64,000 nucleotides of DNA, taken from contig NW_025857455.1 in the NCBI RefSeq assembly GCF_002878395.1, positions 86,939 through 150,938 on the forward strand, given 5' to 3'. Below are positions 1 to 11,915 of this stretch, one piece after another. Under the pieces are notes generated by a model. The model worked only from the letters and a program-made list of their open reading frames with translations, was not told the DNA's origin and did no database searches. A program made the position numbers and the translations under genes. Every line of letters begins with the position of its first letter. The first letter of the stretch is position 1. Source of the DNA: Capsicum annuum (lineage: Eukaryota > Streptophyta > Magnoliopsida > Solanales > Solanaceae).

Positions 1-2037
1 GCTAACTAACTGTCTAACATAAATGTGAGAATATATGCATAAATATGTAACTATAACTGACAACGTGATTTTGTGATTTCTAAGTCTGTATACTGATAAC
101 GTGACATGCTAGTAACTGATATGACTGATAACATGAAGGAATACATATGAATAATACTAATATCATGGGTGACTGTATTTGGGTATAACTAATAACGTGG
201 GTGGCTGTAGCTAATAGTCCTGAATCTGATAGAACTATCTGAGTTCCGTACTATATCTTAGTTGACTATGTCTGATAGTTCTGAAATCTGAAAAACTATC
301 TGAGTTCTATTATTAAGACTGATTGACTGTATCTGACAGTCATGATTCTATAACATCAAACTGTGGGAAGTAGTATCTAACCAACATGCCCCAAAGGTGC
401 TATAATAGCTGAGCTGGGTTCCAATCTATGCCCTGATTGGAAGGGTGTCAATACCGCGCCACTAGTAAGGACAACATGTGAGTAACCCTCATATAATAGG
501 TAAATCTAGTGAGAACGGTAGGAACCCTCACATAACAGGTTAAGCCACCTTACCTACCCTCATATAGTAGGCTATGATGTCTCAACCTATGTTGGCTACA
601 TAGTTCTGGAATGCAAGGATTGCTTCTAGGAATCACACCCTCGTATAACAGGTGAGTCCCCATCCTTGGGTTCACTCAATGCTAATTCCTTCTCCCATCT
701 GAATGGATACTGAATGTGATTTACTGAACTGAACTGAGCATGGACCGAGTTACTGAATTTTCATGGCTGACGAAATACTACTTATGTCTGACAACTGATT
801 GAGTCATGAGATCATGGAGATTTTTCTCGAGTCATAAGACTATCTAAAGTCTAAGAGTTCATAGCTTGACTGAGAGTATCATGAAAACATGACATGTCTC
901 TAGGCTTATAGCTAATATTTTGGGTACAAGTACCCCCAGGACTCGATAGAAGGAAATTGACATAGCATGATTTACTTGAAGACTTGACTAACATCATAAT
1001 ACATACTACATTCATAGGAGCCTTTCATCAAACATGTAATCGGCACAAACTTTTACATACATGGGGACTTCATGATATCATTCTAGTTAGACAATTTTTC
1101 TTCATCTAGGCATTTAATCAAACATATTGTAGGCATAGTTCATGTAAATCACATTATACAACAATTAAACATCATGCTTCAATTCCAATTCCATCATACA
1201 AGGATTTAGTCATGAGATAATTTTTATCTATACTAATCAAACCACATGAAATTTATCATCAAATCATGCAAACGAATTCAATTCATCATTTATCAACATG
1301 AAAGAGAATATACAAAGAATGAAAACATGAAGAAAATACATAATATGTAGTTTAGAAAGGGATTCTTGGACTTCATGGATGAAAGGAGTCCATGAATGAA
1401 CACTATGCATAACTTAGTTCATGATTTCGTGAAGATTGATAGTGAAATCTTCTAGAAATTAGACCTTTTGTGAAAACCCTAGCTTGAGTTTTTGAGAAAA
1501 ACATCAATATTTTGGATGAATAAGGGCTGAATCTCATGTTTGGAAGCTTATATAGGGGGGAGAAAATTGACCCTTTTAACCCTGAAAATGTAATTTAATT
1601 TTCAGTAAAATTTCCTGAATTGGGCCCTTGGTGCGACGCGGCATTATTGCGCTCTGTCACTGGAAATTGATAATTGGGAAACTACATAGTGGCGCGATAT
1701 GAAGTTATCATGTTGCCACCTTTTCTATGACCTGTAAGTTTGGCGCGAATGCCAGTATCATGAAACAACACTGGAATTTGACAATTTCCATTTGAGCTAT
1801 CTCCGCGACGTGCTGAAGGCTCAGGTCAAACATTTTCTCACTTAAAAGGCTCTAACTCTTCGCTCGGGTGTCATATTTGGGTGAATTATATATCGATGGA
1901 AAACTTATTCAATTTACCACATGATAGGAAGTGAAAATTATGGAAATAATTTGTGTATAATAATGAATTCTAATTCCAAAGAAAGTTCTAACATCCTTGA
2001 GATGATTTTTAAGCTAAGAAAAAGCACGGGTCTTACA
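1..2037 (-). mobile_element. Family A Ty3/gypsy LTR, cut by the window edge
   Basis: This is a long terminal repeat read on the minus strand. Its sense start is at 2037 (TGTAAGACC on the minus strand). The stretch 360-720 carries the same block of direct motifs (AACGGTGGGACCCTCAT-like, GGAATGCAAGGATTGCTTCTAGG) seen in the LTRs at 11916, 20069 and 44813. The sense 3' end lies left of the window. The U3 part around 1620-1830 holds several GCGCGA-like motifs. A TATA-like run (CTTATATAGG) lies near 1550 upstream of a short leader. It carries no protein. Confidence 0.8.
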
Positions 2038-3223
2038 TAATCTTAGTAGTATTCTGTTAGTCAATAGAACTTTATGAATCTAGTTAGTTTAGTCTAGTTA
2101 ATCAGGTTTAGTTTCTATTTATATGGGAGTAGGAATTAGCACTGAGTGAACCCAAGGATGGAAACACACACTGTCAGATAAGGGTGTGATTCTTAAAAGT
2201 CATCCTTGCATTCCAGAACTATGTATCCAAGTTAGGTTGAGACATCAACACTGTCAGATGAGGTTTGATGAGGTGGATAAGCATTGTCAGATAAGGGCCC
2301 TATCATTCTCTTTTGGGAACACTGTTATATGAGAGTTACCCACAGGTTGTCCTTACCGGTGGTGCATTATTGACACCCTTCTAATTGGGGTTACAGATTG
2401 GACCCCAACTCAGTCATAATGGAATATTAGGGGAATGTCAGTTAAATAACTACTTTCCATAATTTTTATATCAGTCTCAGTAAAAGAACTCAATTATTTC
2501 TTCAGATTTCTGGACTATCAGATATAGTCAACTCAGATACAGTACAAAACTCAGCTAGTTTCATCAGATTCAGGACTTTCAGATACAGTCACTCATGCTA
2601 TCAATTATATTAGTCATCAGAACTCCATTATCAGTCATGTTAGTTGCCAGTAATCATGTTATCACGATCCCAATCATAGTTACTACGTATTCATACATGT
2701 ATTCTCATGTTTATGTTAGACAGTTAGTTAGTATTGTTCATGCATTTGAACCCCATGCATTCAGCCTACCTCACATGCATACCAGTACATTCAATCATAC
2801 TGATGCATTTTTGATATGGTGTTTTTATACCATAGGTTCAGGAGCACGAGCTTTAGAGCCTCAGTAGCAGTCCAGTTTCTACAGTTAGAGTTAGCAGTGC
2901 ATCCTTATCTCTCGAGGACATAATTATTATTTTATCATTTTAGTATTCAGTTTATTTCAGTAGTTAGAGTTAGCTGGGGACCTGTCCCATCAACTCCTTA
3001 TTTAGAAAGTTAGAGAATTTTCAGACTATCATATTTAGACAGTTTATTTTAGTTGTTTTAGGTATATCCTACCCCATTCAGATGTTATGTTCTACTTCAG
3101 TTATGTGAACCTAATGGTCTTACAACTATTATTCCATATTTATGCATTATATAGGTTAGCTTGTGGTCCTTTAGGGTCATGAGCTCCGTGTAGCATTCCG
3201 GGTACCAGATTCGGGGCATTACA
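2038..3223 (+). mobile_element. Family A LTR, 5'-truncated, plus orientation
   Basis: This is the same LTR family as at 1-2037 but in the opposite orientation, starting abruptly at the LTR boundary. The block ACTGAGTGAACCCAAGGATG at 2140 is the reverse complement of a block near 660. The LTR ends in GGGGCATTACA at 3223 and is followed four bases later by a primer-binding site, so this is the 5' LTR of the element whose gag follows. Its own first half (U3) is missing. Confidence 0.8.
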
Positions 3224-3227
3224 TACT

Positions 3228-3239
3228 TGGTATCAGAGT
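3228..3239 (+). other. tRNA-Met primer-binding site
   Basis: TGGTATCAGAGT lies just downstream of the LTR end. It matches the initiator tRNA-Met 3' end used by most plant Ty3/gypsy elements. Confidence 0.8.
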
Positions 3240-3611
3240 CGCTCCTTTGTAAGTCCTGTCGATGTGGGCTAGAGTTCAAACTAAGTATAGGTTCGAGATA
3301 CCCGTCATGCCTTTGTCCTTTGTCAAACTGAGTTCAAACTGATGGTTTGGTATGGGCATCACGGCCAGGGCCTCGGCTCAGGTCATGATAGAATGGTATC
3401 AAAGCCTATGGTTCAATAGTGTCCTAAGAAGTCTGAAAGCCGTATCTAGTTGAGTCTTGTACATGGCTGTGTTACGTGCCACATTTTTGTGCAGGAGACT
3501 ATAAGATGTTTAGGAGCAATTTCCCTTCTTTCAGTATTCATATCGTGCCAGTGAGCATAATATCAAGTTAATTTCTCAGTCTAATCCATTTCTCTCTTTC
3601 TTCTGCAGAAC

Positions 3612-4990
3612 ATGCTAAAAGAAGAAATGGGAATCAGTTAGCCCCTTAGCCCGAAGAACCTTTGGGCGAACATATTTCTTATGCGAGTTCAGGGATGTAT
3701 TCACTACTCTTGTTCAGTTAGTTTCTACTCAAAATAAATGACCATCTATCATTTCGACTAACCCAGTAGCCAATTCAGTTGCAGCCAGGACTTGGGACTT
3801 CACCCGAATGAATCCTCCATCCTTTCTTGGGTCTAAGTTAGATGAGAACCCTCAAGAATTCATTGATTAGGTTTAGAAGGTGACTAATATCATGGGGTTA
3901 ACTACTATTAAGAGTTCTGCGTTAGATACATATCAGTTGCAAGATGTGGCTTATACTTGGTTCAAATAGTGGAAGTTAGAGAGGTTACTTAATGAAGGGC
4001 CTATAGAGTGAGAGGAGTTTGTCACTACATTCTTAGACAAATTCTTTCCCCAAGAGCTTAGAGAAGATAAGGTGTTAGAATTCATCAACCTAAGGCAGGG
4101 CAATATGATAATGAAAGAGTATTCTCTTAAGTTTACTCAATTAGCCAAATATGCCCGTTATGTGTTTGCAGACACAGGGCTAAGAAGAGTAAGTCTGTAT
4201 TGGGGGTGAATGATAGCATGGTTAATGAGTATAGATCCACCATGCTAAATAGTGACATGACTTTAGCCAGGCTTGTGACTCATGCTCAGCAGATAGAGGA
4301 ACAAAAGATTAAGATTAGGCAGAAGCAGAATAAGAAAGCAAGGATAGTTAGTTTCAACTTTACTCAAACCAAGTCAGAAGGAGGAAACTGTTCTCAGTTT
4401 TGTCCTAAGTCAATATTTCCATCTCCTTCTTCAGCTAGTGCTCTGGTTTCTAAGTCCAGGGATGTTAATAAAGATAGAGCACTAGACTCTAAGTCTCAGG
4501 ACAGTTTCAGCTATTCCTGAACTAATCCCTTTTGACAGACTTGTGGTAAGAACCACAAGGGTGTTTGTAGAGCTGACAGTGATGTCTATTTTAGTTGTGC
4601 CAAGCCATGCTATAGAGTTAGAGATTATCCCCAGTTAAGTTATCAGGGTCATTAGAACCGTTCCTTAGCCCAGTCTAGTTGCCCAAACCAGCAGGGTGCC
4701 ACCTCTAGTGCTACTAGTGGCCAATGCCCAAATCACCTTTATTCTCTCCAATCTAGATAAGATCAGGAAAATTCTCCTGATGTAGTTACTGGTACGTTAT
4801 AGATCTTTCATGTGCATGTTTATGCTTTGCTAGATCTAGGTGCTTCCTTGTCTTTTGTTACTCCTTATATAGTAGGCAATTTTGGAACCAGTCTCAAAAT
4901 ATTAGTAGAGCACTTCTCAGTCTCTACCCCAGTGGGTAAAATCATCATAGCCCGGTGGGTACATAGGAACTGCTCGATTATGATATGCCA
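3612..4990 (+). pseudogene. gag: Ty3/gypsy gag and start of protease, decayed
   Basis: The first ATG at 3612 corresponds in position to the gag start of the complete element at 19488 on the minus strand. The retrotransposon-gag domain can be followed in pieces (NPPSFLGSKLDENPQEFID at about 3810, then EYSLKFTQLAKYA at about 4115), with stops and a frameshift near 4178. An open piece follows from 4200 (GVNDSMVNEYRSTMLNSDM). The zinc knuckle near 4590-4630 has lost most of its Cys/His residues. The protease reads from 4812 with DLGASLSFV around the active site, where a canonical DTGA/DSGA would be expected. The similarity stops near 4990, where the element is truncated. There is no reverse transcriptase. 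It is the closest relative in the window of the gag at 18650-19490. Confidence 0.85.
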
Positions 4991-7027
4991 TAGTCGACTA
5001 CAAATTTTCCTTGGTTTTGGACTTATAGGACTTGGTATGACTCAAGGGTACTAATCTTAACCTTGAATATAACTCGTGGGATGGCTTAAGGGTTCAATCG
5101 TATGTTAGGAAATGTGCTTAGCTTGGTTACTACCTAGGATATGACTTATCAAGGTACAAGTTGTATCCAAAGATACAAGTGGTGCAAGGCAAGTCCTAGG
5201 GTTCTTGATTGAGTTACTTGCAGAGTCTGACCATGGTACAATTAGGTGTACTACTCGTACCCTTAGGTATGAGTTAGAGAGGTGTGAGTCGTATAGGAAC
5301 CAGTGTGTACGGTCTTGGGTACAAGTTGGGGTACCAATTGTACCCTAGGATACGGATGGTATAGTCTAGTCGTACCCCTGGATGTGGTTTGTTATAATTT
5401 TAAGTCAAGGGTAGTCTGGACATTTCCTACTTCAAGTCCCTTATGTTCTCACGTTATATAACTGCTAGTGGCCTATCATAAAACTTATTAAAAGATGGAA
5501 ACACTTCAAATACTCTCTCAAACTCACTCTTGAATATTAGAGGCTGGGGTTTCTTCATGTGTTCTTCAAAGGGATCAAGATTCATGCTTCTATTGGAATC
5601 TTCTTGTATATGGTATTTACTCCTTCCCTCATTGTTAGTTCCTACCATAGGAATGTGTATTGTGTTTTAAATATTGATTTATGAATCATGAACGGTGGTT
5701 TTATAAATATATGTTAAGGGTCTTGATGCATATGGTTTGGTATTGGTTTAAACTATGTCTTTACATATTTTAGGCAGTGGTTTGCATATGTTGGTACTTT
5801 TTGGTTAAGTTTTAACAAATGGGTTTTGTGTAACCTTAATTATGGTGGTTTATGTATTAGTTTTGGTCTTGGTAAAGGTATTTCCTCAACATGTTTGATA
5901 AAATGACTAAAAGAATGTTTTTACTCTATTGTCGATCTTTTGTTGGAACTCTTGCATGGTTTGGTTTGTAATAGAACCCTAAATGGATTTAGATGGTTTT
6001 GCATGGTTTAAATGATATAAATGTTTTAAATGTTTAGCATGGTCATAAATGTTTGGAATGGTTTTAAATGGTATAAATGGTGTATGTGGTTTGGAAGGAT
6101 TAAATGGTAAAGCCTTGGTGGCTATGAAATTGGTTATGCTTGTGGGGTATGTGAAATTCCCCAAGTTGTTTACTATTGTAAATGGAAGGGCATTTGGAAG
6201 TCCCCCCTTAAACCTATATATGATTGGTTATGGATAGTATTTGCAAGTATGGTCAGTATGACGATACCATCATTAACTGACCTTGGTTAATAAATGGAAA
6301 ATAGATCAATTGGTTGCTTGGTAATAGTTTTAATTGGGCAATAATGGCAGTATATGTAGCAAAGCTGTGGAAGGTGGAGGTCCCGAGGAGAGAAAAACTA
6401 AAAATTCATATTTTTTGATGTGACGGTGGTCTTGGTGGCCGTGTACATGATGTCACACTTTATATTTGGGAGATGTACTAGTCATTCAAGATTTTCTTCC
6501 CTAGTTGTGCAACTTCATGCACTGGGGCCCTTTCAGCAAGGAGAGTTGAACCTATATATCCCATGGGTGGTTTAGGACGGCAAAGCTACACAACCCAGGC
6601 AAAGGTTTTTAAGTTATGTTAAACTCGATTCCCTTATTGGCATAGTTATATATATGTATGGTTGTATTCATGATGGATGGTTTTACTTTGTAAATGGAAG
6701 TATTTTATCCTTATCCTAAGTATATGCTAGTGTTCACCCGCTAACCTATCTTCGGGCGGCTGTATACCCACACTATGCAGGGACTGACCATTCTACTTCT
6801 TCTGATTTGTGATCTGATTTGGGGACAGTTGATGGATTAAAGTGGTGAGCTTCCATAATTCGGAAGGCATTTATTTCATGTCATGGGTTATGTTTCATAT
6901 TTCTTATCTTTCATAGACTTTGGCTTTTTGATAAGGTCGGGGGTATGTCAGGACTAAGTACTCTTTGGATGGTCTAGAGGATTTGTATGGACAACTGTGG
7001 ACTTGGGTATGGTATGGATTGGTTATG

Positions 7028-7072
<45 letters not shown>

Positions 7073-7347
7073 ATATACATGAACTGGAGTATTATAATTG
7101 GTTTTGGTTTATGGGTTTTGGCATTGGTTTGGTTGGTTATTGGGTGGTTGGACTTAGTTGGGTTGGTCTAGGATATGGACTTATCCTAGAGTCACGACAT
7201 GGTGTGATACTCTATCCTGATATATGTTCGAACTTCATTCGACTCAAGGTATGCGTTAGGTGGTTGGATTGGGTAACGAGGGCGGTTTCCAATCTTGGTT
7301 GGGCTTGGGATTGCCTATTTCGACAAGGCCCTGGTTCGGGTGGTGTC
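4990..7347 (+). mobile_element. LTR-like segment of an unplaced Ty3/gypsy element
   Basis: No convincing gene is present. From 5050 to 5400 the sequence repeats short GGTAC/GTACC palindromic motifs, like the U3 motif clusters of the other LTRs here. A leader-like CTCTCTCAAACTCACTC stretch (5510) follows. Near 7340 the segment ends in a GGTGTCA that resembles a chromovirus LTR end, directly before the Athila LTR. I infer a truncated LTR. No second copy lies in the window to define its borders, and the short open frames in it look incidental. Confidence 0.45.
7029..7077. repeat. TA dinucleotide microsatellite
   Basis: An almost pure AT/TA run sits inside the LTR-like segment. It creates the Tyr/Ile-rich frames seen here, which are not genes. 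Confidence 0.9.
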
Positions 7348-7349
7348 AC

Positions 7350-8355
7350 CTAGCCACCAACCTCAAATTTCCTTTTTCATTCAGGATTTGATATTTAGGG
7401 TTTCCTTGTTCACTATATATAACTTCTTGACATTTTGTAGTGAGGTCACGCACTCTTAACATTAGAACTTATATTTTAATTCCAAGATTTGAATTTGATC
7501 TTGGGATTGCTCTTGTATTGATTTTGGATGATAATTTAGTTTTAGACTTTGACTTTTATTCTATTATTCTTGTGATATTATTTAATGGCTTTAATCATGA
7601 ATTTTGTTGATCATTTCACAAGCATGAACGGCTAAAAGCCTTAGCTAAGGTTGTGGGAACTGGGAACCTAGCATATTTATGAATTAGGGGAAGTGTGAAG
7701 TTGTTCTAAACCACTACTTGTGAATGCATTGTATTATCTTTGGTTTGATAGTTGTTCTCATAGTTTCAAACATTAGGATCCCACCTAGATTATTTCTACT
7801 TACACCACAAGAGGAGTAGTGACTAGGAAAAAATAATTACAATTGTAATTTTATGATTAACTGTCGATCTAGGCTAATCAGTATTATCTATGTAATATGG
7901 TTTACTGTCATCTAATAACTTGTGACTCAAAAGGTAAAAGTTAACTAGAATATAGGGTAAGGGTTAGTAATGCGACGTCCTGAGACTCAAAAGGTAAAGG
8001 ATAAAATCCTTCAATGAGTCCACAAGATAGTTGATGGTATATAACTTATTAGATTATGCATGAAAATCATTGGATTTGTATAGGAAAGCATGATAATCCT
8101 ACGGATTCGAGATGACAGGGGGAACACAGCTCTATTGTTCGTCTTTGACTCTTTACAACAAAAGTTGCATACTATTACTTGTTTAATACTGTTAAGACAA
8201 ACCCCTTATTTACTTTCTGTTTAGCTTGTTGAGTTCAACAAACCTGAGATATATATACAAGTCTTCCATGTGGGTTTGACCCAAATTAAGTTAGGCTATT
8301 ATACTTGACAGGACTACTTTATCCTCAATTGGAGATGTAATTTGGGTATTGATCA
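7350..8355 (+). mobile_element. Athila-type 5' LTR, missing its first ~450 bp
   Basis: This is collinear with the second half of the 3' LTR at 28454-29943. Shared blocks include TGACATTTTGTAGTGAGGT, ATGAACGGCTAAAAGCC/ATGAGCGGCTAAAACCC and GAGTCCACAAGATAGTTGATG. The LTR ends in GATCA at 8355, seven bases before an Athila-type primer-binding site. The left portion, including the terminal TG, is absent. Confidence 0.8.
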
Positions 8356-8361
8356 AAATTT

Positions 8362-8377
8362 TGGCATCGTTATCAGG
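8362..8377 (+). other. Athila-type primer-binding site, decayed
   Basis: TGGCATCGTTATCAGG differs at a few bases from the TGGCGCCGTTGCCGGG consensus that I know for Athila/Tat elements. It sits directly after the LTR. Confidence 0.75.
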
Positions 8378-8541
8378 TAAAATAGTGTTGTGTTGACTAA
8401 ATTTTGTTGGAGTTTGTGGGTATTTACTTTTTTTATTCTTAGTTTGGAATAGGCCGGTGTACGCCTAACACTAGGAGTCAAGGCAATCCCTTACTCTCGC
8501 GGAAAACTAACCCAGAGAGACTGTTATAGAATAACCGTACA

Positions 8542-11080
8542 ATGGCAGATTCTGTACGAGTAGGTAATCTAGAAGGGGTTCGAGATAGTCTAAATATTGT
8601 ACCTCTACTTGCTCTAGGTGATCTATAGAATACTGCAGATAGATAGATAGAGAAGATGTTAGAAAAGGCATCTAATAAGAGAAGGGCGGATGAGAAATAC
8701 CGGTTGGCTCAGAGAGCAGAGCTAGATAGTGCAAGGTTGGTAGTTGATCTCTGAGTAGTACTTGACAAATATTGAGATGGAGTTCATAGAGATCAGGATC
8801 AAGTTCTCCCAGCATTCCAATATTTCCTGCCATACGATGATGAGAAAGACATGGGATACGTTGAGCCGACTGAAACAAGGGGCTATTATTCATCTTGCAC
8901 TAACCCAACATGAAGTTCGATATAACAAGTTCCATGATTTAGCTCTTAAACTTGAAAGGTGTATTTTTGGGCACGACCATAAATAATGATAATATGCACC
9001 TTGCGAACTTTGTGGGGATCAACACTTCGTATTCCATCTCGGAGGTGGACCAGAAGGCATTTAGGCTAAAGATGTTATCATTCTCACTGACTGAAAAAGC
9101 TTCATTATGGTTGGGGCAACTTTCAAGAGGATATATCACCATATGGAACTAGTTGCGCATGTAATTATTAAACTAGTTCTTTCCTTCGTCTAGGATGTTA
9201 CATCTTAACGATGAGATTATAATTTCAAATAGCTTCATTCTAAGTCGATCTATGAGTCTTGGTTCAGGTTCAATAAGAAGCTTAGCATGGTTCCCAATCA
9301 CCGAATTTCAGGGATAAGCTTACTGGAGATATACTATAGAGACGTGAATATCAATTCTAGAGCCATTGCAGAAATTATCACTTGTGGAGTATTTTTGATA
9401 ATATGCTGGGAAGAAACTACTAAGGTTCTAGACCAGATTTCTCTCACTAATCGAGGGTGGAATACTTGGGATGTTGAGATAGGTGATGGTACTTATACTA
9501 TTACAACTTCTACCGATCAGAGAAAAGTCTATGGCACAGAAGATTGCGTAGCTAAGGACTGCCATTGGGTTACAGACTATGCTATTTTAAGTGGTATGTT
9601 CTGAAAAGGTGAATATAGTAGGAGCACATGGTTCAGCCTTCTGAGCTTATGAGTCTGACATATAGAAGGAGGCTACATATCTGGATCGTGAGTTGGCAAG
9701 TTTTTAAGCCGAGGGCAAGGAAACCAGGTTAGAACTATTATAGTGACATATACAGAGATCACAATAGCTAGCATGGTGGTGACTTTAGATGGAAATATGA
9801 ATATAAGGAGAAGGGAGATAGGTATATTCCACCAGGCATCCTTGACACAAAACCGAGAATAGAGGCGATACTGAACAAACTGGTAAAGGGTCAAGAGTGT
9901 CAAAAGACTATCTTTAAGGAGATGAAGGCTGCTATTTCAGGTACGACCCAAAATGTTAAGTCTCATGCGGGTGCTATAAAAAAGTTAGAGCACTAGTTTG
10001 GGCATATGTCTACTAAGTTAAATCAAAGGCAGCCAAGTACCTTTTCGAGAAATACGATCCAAAATCCCAAGAATGATAGTATTTGTCTTACTATCACTAC
10101 TTAGAGTGGTTTATATAATATTGATCCACCATTCCTTACTGATGAGGTGCCAGGGACTGATAGTCCTATGGTAGATGAGACACCTTCAATGGAAGATGCC
10201 AAGGAAACAGTTGTTGATGCCAGTAAAGGTGATGATACAATTAAGGACAAGGATAAGCCTACAGTGAGACAAATTTCAGGACCACCCCCTAATTTTAGTC
10301 AAAGACTAAAGCAGAAAAAGGAGGAAGGGAAATTCAAGCAGTTCATTAAGATGCTGAAAGATCCCCCTCTCCTTGAGGTGTTAGAGAAAATGCCTGGGTA
10401 TGCAAAGTTTATGAAAGAGTAGTGAAAAAGAAGAGGGAAGATAGTTTCGAGGACGTTGGAGGAGTGCACCATTGGAATGCAATTACTTCCGAGTCTCTAG
10501 CCTAGAAAAATGGTGATCCCGAAGCATTTACAATCCCTTGTACTATTGGGACATCCTAATTTTCTAAAGCCTTATGTGACTTAGGGGCTATCATTAATTT
10601 GATTTCCTAGGCTGAATTAAAAAAATTGGGGCTGAGCCCTCCAACCGACTAAAATACGGTTGTTAATTGCATATCAAACTATGAAGAAACCCGTAGGCAT
10701 TTCTTTTGATGTATTGATAAAAGGTGACAACCTTATCTTTCTAGATGGCTTCGTCATTCTGGATTGTGAGGTTGACTTCGAGATTCCCATTATTTAGGAA
10801 GATTATTTATGGCCAAGGGTAGAGTAATGGTCGACATGAAAAAGGGAGAGCTTAAGTACTGAGTCAACAATAAAGAAGTCACATTCAACATCCGAAGATC
10901 TATAAAGCATACTACCAACATGAGGATTGTGTCGGTGATATATCGTATTGTTGACCCCAGAGGGTATTTCTTTGGGTTACTTGATGAATTCTGAGTTGTC
11001 AAGGTACCCGCATCGTGCTTCGATGTTAAATTATGTGCTGCATAGGAGGAAACCAATGGTCTTATTGGTGAAGTCTAAGT
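8542..11080 (+). pseudogene. gag: Athila gag and protease, no RT or integrase
   Basis: The first ATG after the leader (8542) opens a broken gag. The core domain at 8950-9150 contains HLANFVGINTSYSISE and then AFRLKMLSFSLTEKASLWLG, the pattern of Athila gag. A region at 10270-10422 contains PNFSQRLKQKKEEGKFKQF and MPGYAKFMKE, which is diagnostic of the gag-protease linker of Athila. The protease follows in broken frames: IPCTIGTS at 10535, then ALCDLGAIINLIS near 10565, and later IILG-like residues at 10790. Reading stops near 11080, followed at 11110-11145 by a GCGCTAGGTGAGAGGCAATCC-like motif that normally lies after pol. The whole RT, RNase H and integrase part is therefore deleted. The element cannot move on its own. 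Confidence 0.85.
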
Positions 11081-11915
11081 AACAAACATAGCCACGTCAT
11101 ACCATGAGGTTAAAATCAAGCGCTAGGTGAGAGGCAATCCACTGTTTTAGTGTTCACATTTGTTTTTCTTTTTTGTAAGTAAAATAGGATAAGAATAGGC
11201 CTAGAAAGTAGTAAAAATTGCTCGATTTATAACCATCCAGGTAAGGGGACTTCGTTACCAATTTAGCAATGTCATAAGTCCCACATGGGCTAGGTAAGTT
11301 ATGCATTAACTAAAAATATTAAATTTTGAGGATTTTTGGGGAATTTTTGGATTTTAACCAAAAATTTTATTTGCAGGGTCATAACCACTTACGGCCTTCT
11401 AAGTAGCAATGTAAGTGTCAAAATACAAAGTCCAAAAGTGGGAAAATTAGACAAAATTAGGACCCACATGCAGTTGGTACATAAGAACCGTACGACTATA
11501 TACGGGACATACGTGGCAGCCATAAGTGGGCATTTTTGTGGTCCCACTTTTATTAATAAATTTGGGCCCTCTCAAAATGGACAAAACCCTAAACTGACCC
11601 TCTGCTCTATTTAAGTCCTCTAAATTTATTTTAACTATTAGAAATCCTAAAAATCTCCTCTAAATTCCTAAAATCCAACTCCCCTCTCAAAATTTCAGCT
11701 TTCCCCACACACAATAAAAGGCGAAATTGTTACTTGTTTGTAGGACCAAAAAGTCCAAAAGTTCTATATACGTGTTCCAACTTTGGGTTTTCTTCAATTT
11801 TAATAGCTCACTTCCGGTTTTTTTATCTAAAAGGTAAAGGTCTTGGATCCTATTTGTAGTATTTTATGCTACAGTTAAAATAAGCAAGTGGTATGTTACT
11901 TTCTTGCAAAATATA
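11081..11915 (+). mobile_element. Athila noncoding interval before the late ORF
   Basis: No gene is visible here. The stretch contains the GCGCTAGGTGAGAGGCAA motif (about 11120), a TTTGCAG that could act as a splice acceptor (about 11370), and a promoter-like part near 11600 (CTCTATTTAAGTCC) that is followed by a pyrimidine-rich leader. The Athila sequence is interrupted at 11916 and resumes at 24245. Confidence 0.5.

Noticed and set aside
6965..7353. Two overlapping frames with Tyr-Ile repeats
   Set aside because: They are produced by the TA microsatellite and lie in an LTR-like segment.
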